From: a bacterium
GTDB lineage: Bacteria; Patescibacteriota; Saccharimonadia; Saccharimonadales; UBA4665
Direction of reading: 5' to 3'
Assembly (NCBI GenBank): GCA_021810025.1
Contig: JAJZJS010000001.1
Location: forward strand, 2,109 to 66,108
DNA: 64,000 nt
In this document: one piece after another, positions 1 to 13,040 of the stretch
Numbering within the stretch: position 1 is the first letter of the stretch
How the letters are laid out: the number at the start of each line of letters is the position of its first letter
Notes under the pieces: model-generated
Database searches by the model: none
Told to the model about the DNA's origin: nothing
Seen by the model: the letters and a program-made list of their open reading frames with translations, nothing else
Program-made: the position numbers and the translations under genes

Positions 1-3000
1 ACTATAGCATTACTTTCTTGGACTTGAGCATAGGCTCCAATGGCTGTGGCATTCTGGAGATCAGAGAGAGTACTAAATGTACCACGAGAGTCAGTACTCC
101 CTGCATTGTAGCCAAGGGCGGTGTTATCGGAGCCGGTGGTGTTGGAAGAGAGAGAACCATTTCCAAGAGCGGTGTTATCGGAGCCGGTGGTGTTGGAAGA
201 GAGAGCGTAAACGCCAGAGGCGGTGTTTTGATAGCCACTAGTGTTGGAAGAGAGAGCGTAAACGCCAGAGGCGGTGTTTTCGTAGCCGGTGGTGTTTTGG
301 AGAGAGAAAACGCCAAGTGCAGTGTTAAATAAACCACCAGTGGTGTTGCCAGAGTTTACCCCTATAAATGTACTGTCTGTTCCACTAGTAGTATTAATAA
401 CTATTTGTCCACCCTGCCTATAGTATTTAGAAGTATTAATATCTCCTGATACATCCAATGGGTATTGAGGACTACTTGTTCCTATTCCGACATTTCCGCT
501 GGACTGATAAAGCACTGAATTAGTTAGAACCTGACTACTATTAAATACTGGAATATAGCCGGCGGTAGCCCCAGATTCTGTCACCCCACTAGTTCCCTGA
601 CAACTTGACCATTCTGGAGCAGATCCGTTACTGGTTAAACAATAACCATTTGAACCTATCCCTAAAGTAGTTAAAGAACTAGTTCCGTTGGCGTAGAGTA
701 ATTCTCCAGACAAATAACTAGTTAACCCTGTGCCTCCATATGCTACTCCTACGTTGCCTGAAGTTATTTGATCACCATTAATAGCTATTGGTGTTGACCC
801 TGCAGTTGTAATCTGTCCCTGAGCATTAACACTGAAGGTTGCAACTGAGCTTGCTGTTCCATATGTTCCAGCTACTACGCCAGTATTGCTGAGTCCAATT
901 GTTATGCTTCCGGATCCATTGGTAATAGAAACCCCCGAACCTTGAGCCAGACTTGCAGGCGTATATGTTCCTCCGGTTTGACCAATTAGAAGTTGACCTA
1001 AACCAGGAGCAACAGTTGTACCAGTTCCACCACTACCTATACTTAATGGTGTACCTAAGGTTAAACCACCAAATGTAACGTCAGATGTAGTATTAATATT
1101 CTGTGGTAAGGAAAGAGTAATGTCTTGACCACTTGAACTAACGTTTACTTGGTTAGTAGTACCATTAATAGTTAATGATCCACTCTCACCGTTTAGGCTA
1201 CTGACGCCTCCACTACCTCCAGATGAGCCAGACAAACAAGAACTAAAACCTAAAACACCGCTACCATTAGTCGTTAAACATTGACCACTTGCTCCATCTG
1301 CTGTAGGTAAAGTAAAGATAAGATTAGAACTAGTTACTCCGGATTGTAAAATAACACTATTGGTGTTGCTTGAATTATTGAAAACAACTTGCCCGTTATC
1401 TCCAGTTACACCACTGCTACCGAGATTAAGTGATCCTCCCAGTAGGTTTAGGTTACCAGCCGCACTTAAATTATTGCTACTTTGACTAAGCACTGAATTA
1501 GTTAGAACGGTTGAGGATCCGGAACCACTGTAAACAGGCAAATAACCACCAGAGCCAATGCCTGTCACCCCACTAGTTCCCTGACAACTTGACCATTCTG
1601 GAGCAGATCCGTTACTGGTTAAACAATAACCATTTGAACCTATCCCTAAAGTAGTTAAAGAACTAGTTCCGTTGGCGTAGAGTAATTCTCCAGACAAATA
1701 ACTAGTTAACCCTGTGCCTCCATATGCTACTCCTACGTTGCCTGAAGTTATTTGATCACCATTAATAGCTATTGGTGTTGACCCTGCAGTTGTAATCTGT
1801 CCCTGAGCATTAACACTGAAGGTTGCAACTGAGCTTGCTGTTCCATATGTTCCAGCTACTACGCCAGTATTGCTGAGTCCAATTGTTATGCTTCCGGATC
1901 CATTGGTAATAGAAACCCCCGAACCTTGAGCCAGACTTGCAGGCGTATATGTTCCTCCGGTTTGACCAATTAGAAGTTGACCTAAACCAGGAGCAACAGT
2001 TGTACCAGTTCCACCACTACCTATACTTAATGGTGTACCTAAGGTTAAACCACCAAATGTAACGTCAGATGTAGTATTAATATTCTGTGGTAAGGAAAGA
2101 GTAATGTCTTGACCACTTGAACTAACGTTTACTTGGTTAGTAGTACCATTAATAGTTAATGATCCACTCTCACCGTTTAGGCTACTGACGCCAGCCGAAG
2201 AAGACTTATTGGAGAATCCACAACTAATTGAATTCTCAATACAAATAGTACCTCCAACAGATGGTAAAGTATAAACCTGATTAGAACTTAAATTGCTAAT
2301 TGCTATAGTTCCGTTTAATTTATTTTGGCCATCACTAAAGACTATTTTCCCCGAATTTAAATTACTGCCTAAATATAACCCCTGATTGCCTTGAACAGTA
2401 AGATTCCCGCTAAAAGAGGGGTTATTGCTAATGCTTATCGGTGCACAATTACCTCCAGTTGCGGTGTTAATCGTATTTCCACCTCCACTTAAATTTCCAA
2501 CACCATTCGAACAAACGATATTGCTAGAATTAAGTACGACCCAAGATTTACCATTAAAATACTGTAAGTTATTGTTTGAGGAATTAAAATATAACTGTCC
2601 AGATTGTGCGTTGGTTGGAGCAGTAGAAGGTAGGACACGAATAGACTTTGAAACCTGTAATTTGCCATTGACCTGTAAGCTTTGAATATTGTTGTCTTGT
2701 GGTAATAAAGATTCTAAATTCTGAAGAGGAATATTAGAGGAAGAAAATTTAGAAGCTAAACTAGAAGGTGGCTTAGAGTGCAAGCTATTTAAAATTAAAG
2801 TACCGGCAGAAACCAATAAAACAAAGGTTAAGGCGGCAACCCCAACCCTTAAATTATTAGTGGTAATCCCCAGTGAAGCCAATAAGCTTTTGTGCGGGGT
2901 TGAAGCAATTTGGGAATTATCGTCTGCTACTATTTCAACTCTATTCGGCGTAGCTTCTAAGCTCGATTCACTTGAATTAAAAACTGGGCTTTGTTGGTTT

Positions 3001-3023
3001 TGGTTAAGATCCTTGGGATCCAT
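1..3023 (-). CDS. Large tail-fibre/YadA-head-like surface protein, 3' end cut by the window
   Basis: The frame is open from an ATG at 3023 to the window edge, about 1,007 codons. It starts after AAAGGA with good spacing. A cytoplasmic N-terminus of about 58 residues is followed by one membrane segment (about residues 60-79), which suggests a membrane-anchored exported protein. The rest is Ser/Thr/Asn/Gly-rich with motifs such as VGIGTSSP and LDVSGDI, typical of fibre proteins that end in an intramolecular chaperone domain. Near the left edge lie 17-residue repeats of the LSSNTTGSDNTALG type, like YadA-head repeats, then ATAIGAYAQVQESNA. The C-terminal domain should lie outside the window. Role inferred: surface attachment. 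It contains a large in-frame duplication, listed separately. Confidence 0.8.
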   Translation of the reverse strand, partial: MDPKDLNQNQQSPVFNSSESSLEATPNRVEIVADDNSQIASTPHKSLLASLGITTNNLRVGVAALTFVLLVSAGTLILNSLHSKPPSSLASKFSSSNIPLQNLESLLPQDNNIQSLQVNGKLQVSKSIRVLPSTAPTNAQSGQLYFNSSNNNLQYFNGKSWVVLNSSNIVCSNGVGNLSGGGNTINTATGGNCAPISISNNPSFSGNLTVQGNQGLYLGSNLNSGKIVFSDGQNKLNGTIAISNLSSNQVYTLPSVGGTICIENSISCGFSNKSSSAGVSSLNGESGSLTINGTTNQVNVSSSGQDITLSLPQNINTTSDVTFGGLTLGTPLSIGSGGTGTTVAPGLGQLLIGQTGGTYTPASLAQGSGVSITNGSGSITIGLSNTGVVAGTYGTASSVATFSVNAQGQITTAGSTPIAINGDQITSGNVGVAYGGTGLTSYLSGELLYANGTSSLTTLGIGSNGYCLTSNGSAPEWSSCQGTSGVTGIGSGGYLPVYSGSGSSTVLTNSVLSQSSNNLSAAGNLNLLGGSLNLGSSGVTGDNGQVVFNNSSNTNSVILQSGVTSSNLIFTLPTADGASGQCLTTNGSGVLGFSSCLSGSSGGSGGVSSLNGESGSLTINGTTNQVNVSSSGQDITLSLPQNINTTSDVTFGGLTLGTPLSIGSGGTGTTVAPGLGQLLIGQTGGTYTPASLAQGSGVSITNGSGSITIGLSNTGVVAGTYGTASSVATFSVNAQGQITTAGSTPIAINGDQITSGNVGVAYGGTGLTSYLSGELLYANGTSSLTTLGIGSNGYCLTSNGSAPEWSSCQGTSGVTESGATAGYIPVFNSSQVLTNSVLYQSSGNVGIGTSSPQYPLDVSGDINTSKYYRQGGQIVINTTSGTDSTFIGVNSGNTTGGLFNTALGVFSLQNTTGYENTASGVYALSSNTSGYQNTASGVYALSSNTTGSDNTALGNGSLSSNTTGSDNTALGYNAGSTDSRGTFSTLSDLQNATAIGAYAQVQESNAI
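105..330. repeat. 51-bp tandem repeats encoding 17-residue YadA-head-like units
   Basis: About four units of 51 bp follow each other and encode, on the minus strand, variants of NTALG, NTASG and SSNTTG. The period is visible as TGTTGGAAGAGAGAG at about 191 and 242. The repeats are protein-coding and are not spaced like CRISPR repeats. Confidence 0.8.
578..2192. repeat. In-frame 984-bp tandem duplication: exact copies at 578-1208 and 1562-2192
   Basis: The 631 bases at 578-1208 recur at 1562-2192 with no difference that I can see. The offset is 984 bp, or 328 codons, so the frame of the surface gene is kept. The 353 bp between the copies are only loosely related to the DNA that flanks the copies. 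This points to a recent duplication or gene conversion of a fibre module. Confidence 0.9.
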
Positions 3024-3170
3024 TTTTTTTGATTCCTTTTTGTATACACTTTGGACTAATTATATTCTATATTACCTATTGCTATAGATCAAATATATAT
3101 TGTATTGTATTGAAAAGATTAACAGATGTTGAATACATTTATTATGTATAAAGATCAGAGTTATCCACAA

Positions 3171-3977
3171 CTAGTCTATGATAAGATAGATCGATAGCAA
3201 GGATAGTATTAGCACTATAACCGCGAAGAATGAAACATTTCTTAGAACTCTAAAGATATTCTTCCTAGCCAAAGGATTTCGACCTATGGCCACAATCGTC
3301 CCATCGATAGCAGCATAAACAATAGTAATAATAGAAACTATACCTAAGGAAGCAATGATTAAACTGACCACTATTTTTAAGCTAGAGATAGATTTTCCAA
3401 CTAAAGCTTCAGTAAAATTCTGTACTCCCCCCACTAAAGAAGAGGAATTATTTGTAGACCCAACCAAAATTAGGATCTTTATAAACCCAACCTTAACCCT
3501 CACTTTTGATCCAGCCTTAGTTTTAATTGTAAAATATTTCCCCGTAGAATTAGAGCCAAAAGTTTCTTGAGCCACTCCAACTACTTTTGATCCAGGATAC
3601 GCCAACATACCGACACCATTTAGGGGAGATATAGCAATCTGATTACCCATCTTAATTGAACCATTCAGATTAGTAACGGCAACATATGCACTTCCTTCCG
3701 TTGCGACTTGAATCGTATTTTGGCTAGGGTTAACGGCCAATAAAGACTGACTAGGATTTACTGCAACCCCAACTATATTATTTTGGTTATAAGTAGTGGC
3801 CACCTGAACCGTATTAGAGCTTAGCGAATCTAAGCTAACGATATAACCATTATTAATATTTCCAACCGAGTCGAAAGATTTAGATAGACTAGAGGCCAAT
3901 CCATAACATATTGAGGAGCCTAAAAGTAGTATTAGTCCCAAGGAAACCATAAAAGATAAGATTTTAATCTTAAGCAT
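3171..3977 (-). CDS. Secreted/membrane protein with C-terminal two-helix domain, function unknown
   Basis: The product has 268 residues. A hydrophobic N-terminal segment (about residues 6-28) looks like a signal peptide or anchor. A beta-rich Ser/Asn-rich middle (about 40-170) follows, with the repeated phrase AVNPSQ at about residues 70-90. The C-terminus has two membrane helices (about 199-225 and 248-267) joined by a basic loop containing IGRNPLARK, faintly like the loop of ATP-synthase subunit c. I do not recognise the family. It lies downstream of the surface-fibre gene on the same strand, separated by about 150 AT-rich bases, so a shared surface role is possible but unproven. Confidence 0.6.
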   Translation of the reverse strand: MLKIKILSFMVSLGLILLLGSSICYGLASSLSKSFDSVGNINNGYIVSLDSLSSNTVQVATTYNQNNIVGVAVNPSQSLLAVNPSQNTIQVATEGSAYVAVTNLNGSIKMGNQIAISPLNGVGMLAYPGSKVVGVAQETFGSNSTGKYFTIKTKAGSKVRVKVGFIKILILVGSTNNSSSLVGGVQNFTEALVGKSISSLKIVVSLIIASLGIVSIITIVYAAIDGTIVAIGRNPLARKNIFRVLRNVSFFAVIVLILSLLSIYLIID

Positions 3978-4271
3978 TATGCTAAGAGTGTATCATTTCT
4001 TTTTAAGAAATAGTAGTTGATTTAGATTCATCTAAAATAAAATATCAAGTTTAAAATATAAAATAAGTACTCAATTTACAGTATCCTAAAAAGATATTAA
4101 CAGGCACTATATGTAGCTATTCTAACTACATTATGTATGACTTCGTCTGTTAAAGAAATATGAATTAATATTTATATTTTTTATGGCTTATAAACTAGTG
4201 ATGTATTTTAAACTATCTTTGGGCATTTCTAGCATCGCCCCACAGTAATTGCATTACAACCAATTCTAACC
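3978..4271. other. AT-rich gene-free stretch
   Basis: I see no convincing open frame, RNA fold or repeat here. It separates the 3171-3977 gene from the promoter of the tRNA-Ala/tRNA-Ile pair. Confidence 0.5.
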
Positions 4272-4300
4272 TTGTAAAATATCTCTTTTTTAGGTAAAAT
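4272..4300 (+). promoter_or_regulatory. Promoter of the tRNA-Ala/tRNA-Ile unit
   Basis: TTGTAA at 4272-4277 and TAAAAT at 4295-4300 are separated by 17 bp. The start would fall near 4307, about 40 bases before tRNA-Ala. Confidence 0.55.
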
Positions 4301-4348
4301 ACGTCGGTAGTTATTTATATTAAATAAGTCACTATGAATGACACCTGA

Positions 4349-4425
4349 GGGGCATTAGCTCAGTTGGCTAGAGCACCTGCTTTGCAAGCAGGGGGTCATC
4401 GGTTCGAGTCCGATATGCTCCACCA
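4349..4425 (+). tRNA. tRNA-Ala (TGC)
   Basis: The seven-pair acceptor stem GGGGCAT/ATGCTCC includes the G3-U70 pair that marks alanine tRNAs. The anticodon loop TTTGCAA gives anticodon TGC. The T-loop GTTCGAGTC and an encoded CCA are present. It sits 11 bases before tRNA-Ile. Confidence 0.97.
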
Positions 4426-4436
4426 CAATGCCTTAT

Positions 4437-4513
4437 GGGCGATTAGCTCAGCTGGTTAGAGCGCGTCACTGATAATGACGAGGTCGGAGGTTCGAGTCCC
4501 TCATCGCCCACCA
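4437..4513 (+). tRNA. tRNA-Ile (GAT)
   Basis: The acceptor stem GGGCGAT/ATCGCCC closes the fold. The anticodon loop CTGATAA gives GAT, and CCA is encoded. The Ala-Ile pair usually lies in the 16S-23S spacer on the rRNA strand. Here it lies beyond the 16S 3' end on the opposite strand. Confidence 0.97.
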
Positions 4514-4541
4514 TTCAAGAATTAATATTTTTATTAATATT

Positions 4542-4570
4542 AAAAAACCCTCTAGTAAAGAGGGTTTTTT
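4542..4570. terminator. Bidirectional terminator between tRNA-Ile and 16S
   Basis: A 12-bp perfect hairpin (4542-4553 with 4559-4570, five-base loop) has A6 on the left and T6 on the right, so it can end transcription both of the tRNAs (+) and of the 16S unit (-). Confidence 0.85.
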
Positions 4571-4751
4571 AATATCCAATTCTTTATTAACAAACTATGT
4601 AGCGCAAATCAACTTAAATAAAGTCTAGAACATTTGTACAGTTACTGATAAATCTCGGCTAGTAAACTAACAAATATAAGTTGTCAGTACTGATTCACAA
4701 CTTATCGAGACCGACCTAGCTAACCTATTAATAGATTGCTAAATTCTCCCT
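4571..4751 (-). other. 16S 3' trailer with processing-stem arm and hairpin
   Basis: The segment 4595-4613 is complementary to 6265-6283 in front of the 16S gene. In the transcript the two form a 19-bp stem with one G-U pair, the usual substrate for RNase III-type processing. A second hairpin (ATAAGTTGT/ACAACTTAT, extended by tctcg/cgaga) spans about 4652-4708. Confidence 0.75.
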
Positions 4752-6222
<1,471 letters not shown>

Positions 6223-6342
6223 AAGTTTGTTCTGTATCTTTAAAACAATTCAAAATGAACTGACGTTGATTTGCACTACATAGATTATTAATTTGCGTCT
6301 TTAAGAGATAAAAGAAATACAATCCCAAAAAAGACTGATCTA

Positions 6343-6372
6343 ATTCTACCTTCTTTTATCTGTATTTGTCAA
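6343..6372 (-). promoter_or_regulatory. Promoter of the 16S gene
   Basis: On the minus strand TTGACA (6372-6367) and TAGAAT (6348-6343) are 18 bp apart. Transcription would start near 6336, leaving a leader of about 110 nt that holds the processing arm 6265-6283. Confidence 0.75.
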
Positions 6373-6389
6373 TTAGTATTTATTTTTTA

Positions 6390-8927
6390 TTAAAGGATTG
6401 AGATATTGTCCTTGGAAGCTATATCTTCGCTAGGATTATTATCTGGCTCTTCTTTATCTACTAAAGCTAAGGATACTACTTCGTCCCCATCATTAATTCG
6501 CATTATTCTAACTCCTTGGGTCGCTCTACTAATTAGAGGAATATCTCGTATATTAAGCCTGATTGTCTGACCTTGTCGACTAATAATAATAACTTCTTCT
6601 TGATCGTTCTCCTCTAAAGTTTTAACTGACACCAACTCGCCCGTCTTTGAATTGACAACTGCCGATCTAATTCCAACCCCCCCTCTAGCATGAGTAGTAA
6701 ACTGAGATATTTTAGTCCGTTTGCCATATCCGTATTTGCTAATAACAAAAATACTAGAATCTTCCTCAACAATATCCATCCCGATCACGCGATCATCAGT
6801 CCTAAGTCTTATCCCTCGAACCCCACGACTAGCACGACCCATAGGCCTAACATTACTTTCGTGAAAACGAATAGCTTGACCTTTCGCCGTTGATATAATT
6901 ACTTCATTATTACCATTGGTAACCCTTATCCATCTTAATTCATCTTTATCGTCAAGATTAATGGCAATTAATCCCGAATTACGAACATTTTTATATTGTT
7001 CAAATGGAGTCTTCTTAATTACACCTTTAACAGTACACATTATTAGGTTTGAAGCATTCTCAGATTTACTAATATTTATTACTGAACTTACAATTTCCTC
7101 AGGTTGAAGTTGAAGTAGATTAACTAAGGCTACACCTTTGGCACTCAAAGAAGAAGACGGCACTTCATAAGTTTTTAGCCTAAATACTCGACCTTTATTG
7201 GTGAAGAATAATAGAAAATCATGAGTTGAGGCATTAACAACGTTTTCAATTACATCCTCTTCTCTTGTAACCATACCCCTTCTGCCCTTACCGCCTCGAC
7301 CTTGTTTCTTATATTCAGCAATTGGACTTCTCTTGATGTAATTGGCTGACGTTAAAGTAACTACAACTTGCTCGTCTGCAATGAGATCTTCATCGTTTAA
7401 TTTATTTAATTCTGATTCTACTATTTTAGTACGTCTCTCATCGGCAAAATTATCCTTAAGTTCTTTAAGTTCATTCTTGATAATTTTCAAAATTTCTGTC
7501 TCATCGGCTAAAATAGCTTTCAGGTCTTCAATAATTTTCTGAAGTTCTGCCAATTCATCTTCTATCTCTTTACGATCTAACCCAGTTAAGCGGCGAAGCT
7601 GCATCGCCAGGATAGCCCTACCTTGAATCTCGCTCAATTTAAATTTAGAGATTAATTTTTCTAAAGCATCATCGTAATTTGCAGAAGATCTAATCGTTGC
7701 AATTACTGCATCAATATTATCCAAAGCTATCTTAAGACCCTCTAGAACATGAGCTCGGTCTTCGGCTTTACGTAATTCAAACTGAGTTCGACGACGAACA
7801 ACACTTTGGCGATGCTTAATATGTTCCTGGATAATATCTTGAAGCCCCAGAACTTTTGGTTGAATCCCATCAATTAGAGCTAACATATTAAAATGAAACG
7901 TACTTTGAAGAGGAGTTAGTTTAAAAAGTTGATTTAAAAGCTTACTTGGGTAAGAGTCTTTTTTAAGGTCAATTACAATTCTAACTGATCCTCTAGAACT
8001 TTCATCTCTAATATCGCTAATTCCCTGAATCTTCTTATCTCTCACTAAATCAGCTATTCTGACTATTAATGATTCTTTGTTTAAGGAATATGGAATCTCA
8101 GTAATAACTATCTGTTTGCGACCCTTAGCGTTTTCGACAATCTCGGCTACTCCTCTTGTAACGACACCTCCACGACCAGTGGCATAAGCAGTTCTAAGGG
8201 CATCCTTACCATAAACAACTCCTCCCGTTGGAAAATCTGGTCCTTTTACAAGTTGTAAAAGATCCTCTAATCCGGCATCTGGATGATCAATTTGATAAAT
8301 TGTTGCGTCGACTAATTCGCCTAGATTGTGAGGAGGGATATTAGTAGCCATACCAACTGCTATTCCGAGCTGTCCGTTCAATAAAAGGTTTGGTAGCTTA
8401 GCAGGGAGAACAACGGGTTCAATTAATCGGCCATCATAGTTATCTCGAAAATCAACAGTATCTTTATCAATGTCAACTAATAATTCTTCAGCCAAACGTT
8501 GCATTTTTGCTTCTGTATAGCGCATTGCAGCTGGTGGATCACCATCCATTGAACCAAAATTTCCTTGTCCATTTACCAATAAATAGCGCATGCTCCAAGG
8601 TTGAGCCATCCGAACCATTGCATCATAAATAGCAGCATCTCCATGCGGGTGATAATCTCCCATTACACTTCCAACAACGTTAGCACTTTTACGATGTTTA
8701 GCTCCTGACCTTAAGCCGTCTCTGTTCATAGTGTAAAGAATACGTCTGTGTACGGGTTTAAGACCGTCTCTAACATCTGGTAGAGCTCTAGCTACAATTA
8801 CGCTCATTGAATATCTTAGATAATTATCTTCCATGACATTCTCTACTGAACGATGCTCAATATTAACTGTATTAGTCAATTCAAGTTCGTGTTGTTGAGC
8901 AGACATTTTATCTTCTTTTTCTTCCAT
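6390..8927 (-). CDS. gyrA: DNA gyrase subunit A
   Basis: This is the breakage-reunion and C-terminal wrapping subunit of gyrase, the enzyme that adds negative supercoils. At 845 residues it has the usual length. The catalytic tyrosine is Y137 in AAMRYTEA, and the quinolone region [10 protein letters not shown] is at 93-102. The GyrA box appears as KQGRGGKG near residue 537, with C-terminal pinwheel blades after it, so it is a true GyrA and not ParC. The residue equivalent to E. coli Ser83 is Ala98; Asp87 is kept as Asp102. The ATG follows the gyrB stop with no gap; an internal Met8 is an alternative start. It is co-transcribed with gyrB. Confidence 0.97.
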   Translation of the reverse strand: MEEKEDKMSAQQHELELTNTVNIEHRSVENVMEDNYLRYSMSVIVARALPDVRDGLKPVHRRILYTMNRDGLRSGAKHRKSANVVGSVMGDYHPHGDAAIYDAMVRMAQPWSMRYLLVNGQGNFGSMDGDPPAAMRYTEAKMQRLAEELLVDIDKDTVDFRDNYDGRLIEPVVLPAKLPNLLLNGQLGIAVGMATNIPPHNLGELVDATIYQIDHPDAGLEDLLQLVKGPDFPTGGVVYGKDALRTAYATGRGGVVTRGVAEIVENAKGRKQIVITEIPYSLNKESLIVRIADLVRDKKIQGISDIRDESSRGSVRIVIDLKKDSYPSKLLNQLFKLTPLQSTFHFNMLALIDGIQPKVLGLQDIIQEHIKHRQSVVRRRTQFELRKAEDRAHVLEGLKIALDNIDAVIATIRSSANYDDALEKLISKFKLSEIQGRAILAMQLRRLTGLDRKEIEDELAELQKIIEDLKAILADETEILKIIKNELKELKDNFADERRTKIVESELNKLNDEDLIADEQVVVTLTSANYIKRSPIAEYKKQGRGGKGRRGMVTREEDVIENVVNASTHDFLLFFTNKGRVFRLKTYEVPSSSLSAKGVALVNLLQLQPEEIVSSVINISKSENASNLIMCTVKGVIKKTPFEQYKNVRNSGLIAINLDDKDELRWIRVTNGNNEVIISTAKGQAIRFHESNVRPMGRASRGVRGIRLRTDDRVIGMDIVEEDSSIFVISKYGYGKRTKISQFTTHARGGVGIRSAVVNSKTGELVSVKTLEENDQEEVIIISRQGQTIRLNIRDIPLISRATQGVRIMRINDGDEVVSLALVDKEEPDNNPSEDIASKDNISIL

Positions 8928-10979
<2,052 letters not shown>

Positions 10980-11077
10980 ACTTTTAAATCTTAAGAAATA
11001 AATTATTTATACAATTTATATTTGATTTTTTATTTTTTTGAATGTTAAATAAAGGTGTTATCTAAATAAAAATAAAA

Positions 11078-12430
11078 ATGTTTGAAAAATTAATCTCAAT
11101 TCTACCCTATAATCCTGGAACAATTGATAGGTTTTATTTTTATGCAAATCGAATTAGGTCAGAAAAGAACCTTCGTCGATTAGGTTTAATATTCATTGTA
11201 CTAAGCTTTTTGATACAATTTTTCGCCTTTTTCAGCCCATCTACACCCACTTTGGCTGCCTCTCCAAATGATTTAATCAACGGTGGATTTTCGTCCGCCC
11301 AGCAAGCTGCTAATGACTGCTACAGCAATCTGGAAGGCTATAAAACTATTTTAGCCAACTATCATATTAGTTGCACTACCGTTGCTAACGCTAATACTAT
11401 AACCATTAATTCTACAGACTGGAACCATCAATTATGGTCAATGGGTCGACTTCCTTATCCAATAGCCGGTGAAACTCAAATAGCAATTAATGGAATCGGA
11501 AATTTATATGTTCGCTATTTATGGGGTTGGGATAGGCCCGGAACAACGTCTAATTATCAAGCTCTGAATGTAACAAGTCCTGGTGGTCAAACATTTTTAT
11601 TAATGTATGCCTGTGGCAACCTGGTTTCAGTTGGATTCCCTGTTCCGTATACACCTCCTAATCCTGTGCCTACTACTGCGCCCACTCCTGCTCCTGCTCC
11701 TACTCCTACTCCTACTCCTGCTCCTACTCCTGCTCCTGCGCCTGCTCCTGCGCCAAAGCAAGTTTGTCCCTCTGGAACTTCAGGCACTCCTCCAGATTGT
11801 GCATCAAATAAACCTCCGATTCCAAGTCCTGAGTGTGAACAACTGCTTAGTACCGAAAATCCGTATTCATGCATAGTAATTAATAAAACTGCCAGTAATA
11901 TTACGCAACAGTTACTGAACGCCAATGAAACTACAGCCGCAGCCGGAAATATAATAGAATATAGCTTAGTCGCTAAAAACATAGGGAATCAAAACGTAAA
12001 TTACGTCTTTCAAGATAATTTAAGTTACGTCTTAGACTATTCCAAACTTACAAATAGTGGTGGTGGAACCCTGGAAACTAATAATGAGCTTATCTGGCCA
12101 AGCGTAACTATTGCACCAAATCAAATTGTTCACAAAGTATTCCAAGTAACGATCGATAATCCCATACCGCAAACTCCAGCCTCAACCTCTGATCCAAATT
12201 ATTTTAATCTAATAATGACCAACACTTTCGGTAATACAATACAAATTAAACTCCCTTCTACTCCCATTAGGACAATCGAAACAACCACTACCACAACCCT
12301 CCCAAATACAGGTCCAGGAACAAGTATTTTTATTGGAGCAATAATAGTTGTAATCGCTAGCTTCTTTTTCTATCGATCAAGGTTAATACTGGAAGAATCC
12401 GAAATAGTAATTAAAGAAACAACGGTATAG
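11078..12430 (+). CDS. Surface protein with Pro-rich linker and LPNTG C-terminus
   Basis: The product has 450 residues. A membrane segment or signal anchor lies at about 37-60 and an extracellular domain with few cysteines at about 62-195. A low-complexity Pro/Ala/Thr linker covers about 197-228, and a DUF11-like beta domain about 265-390. The C-terminus is LPNTG at 408-412, then a hydrophobic helix and a YRSR stop-transfer, as in sortase substrates. The tail after the basic residues is longer (about 14 residues) than in classical sorting signals. No sortase is seen in the window. Alternatively it is simply a type I membrane protein. No good ribosome site precedes the ATG. It is followed ten bases later by the 198-residue gene. 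Confidence 0.75.
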   Translation: MFEKLISILPYNPGTIDRFYFYANRIRSEKNLRRLGLIFIVLSFLIQFFAFFSPSTPTLAASPNDLINGGFSSAQQAANDCYSNLEGYKTILANYHISCTTVANANTITINSTDWNHQLWSMGRLPYPIAGETQIAINGIGNLYVRYLWGWDRPGTTSNYQALNVTSPGGQTFLLMYACGNLVSVGFPVPYTPPNPVPTTAPTPAPAPTPTPTPAPTPAPAPAPAPKQVCPSGTSGTPPDCASNKPPIPSPECEQLLSTENPYSCIVINKTASNITQQLLNANETTAAAGNIIEYSLVAKNIGNQNVNYVFQDNLSYVLDYSKLTNSGGGTLETNNELIWPSVTIAPNQIVHKVFQVTIDNPIPQTPASTSDPNYFNLIMTNTFGNTIQIKLPSTPIRTIETTTTTTLPNTGPGTSIFIGAIIVVIASFFFYRSRLILEESEIVIKETTV

Positions 12431-12439
12431 GATTAAAGA

Positions 12440-13036
12440 ATGGCAGAAACAATTAATACCTCACCAGAATCTGAGCTAAAACATAACTTTAGTCATTCAA
12501 AAGAAAACCATGAACAGTATCGTCTAAGTTTAGAAGATATTAAGAAACAGCAACAAATTGTATCCAATGAAATCAAAAAATCTCGAGAACAGGTTCTCGA
12601 AGATAGTGAAGAAACGTCTCAAATCAAGAGCAAAATAAACAAGCTAGAAAAAAACCAATCCGATGTCAATAATGCATCGGTCAAACTAGCCAGCAAAGAT
12701 CTTCAAAAAACAACCCTGAGAAATGAATTAAATCATATTAGAAAAGAACTTAATCCGGTAGATAGAATTGGAAGCAGAATAATTCACAATAAGGTAGTTA
12801 AAGTGATAAGCACAGCAAGTTCGACGACAGTTGCACGTCCCAGCGGCTTATTGGGAGGTGGCATACTGGCCCTCATTGGCAATTTATCGTACTATGCATT
12901 TGCTAAAAGTATTGGGCTAAAATACAATTATCTAATCTTTATTCTATTGTTTGTAACTGGATATTTCCTAGCAACAATAATAGAATTATTGTTAAGAATA
13001 CTACGACGCAAGAATTATAACAACACCAGAATGTAG
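12440..13036 (+). CDS. Coiled-coil protein with two C-terminal membrane helices, unknown function
   Basis: The product has 198 residues. A charged, Lys/Glu/Gln-rich region (about 20-108) is predicted by eye to form a coiled coil. Two hydrophobic segments follow (about 137-157 and 164-186) and a basic tail (LRRKNYNNTRM). The gene starts ten bases after the LPNTG protein, so the two are probably co-transcribed. I do not recognise the family. Confidence 0.65.
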   Translation: MAETINTSPESELKHNFSHSKENHEQYRLSLEDIKKQQQIVSNEIKKSREQVLEDSEETSQIKSKINKLEKNQSDVNNASVKLASKDLQKTTLRNELNHIRKELNPVDRIGSRIIHNKVVKVISTASSTTVARPSGLLGGGILALIGNLSYYAFAKSIGLKYNYLIFILLFVTGYFLATIIELLLRILRRKNYNNTRM

Positions 13037-13040
13037 TTTG

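Noticed and set aside
105-330. CRISPR-like array
   Set aside because: The repeats are contiguous 51-bp coding units without unique spacers.
3160-3168. DnaA box TTATCCACA as part of an origin
   Set aside because: Only one perfect box is here and one weaker box (TTATACACA) is at 17162; no cluster, dnaA or dnaN is present, so an origin is not supported.
11587-11982. Antisense frame rich in Gly-Ala-Val repeats, and the Leu-rich frame at 11607
   Set aside because: Both are shadows of the Pro/Ala/Thr linker of the LPNTG protein.
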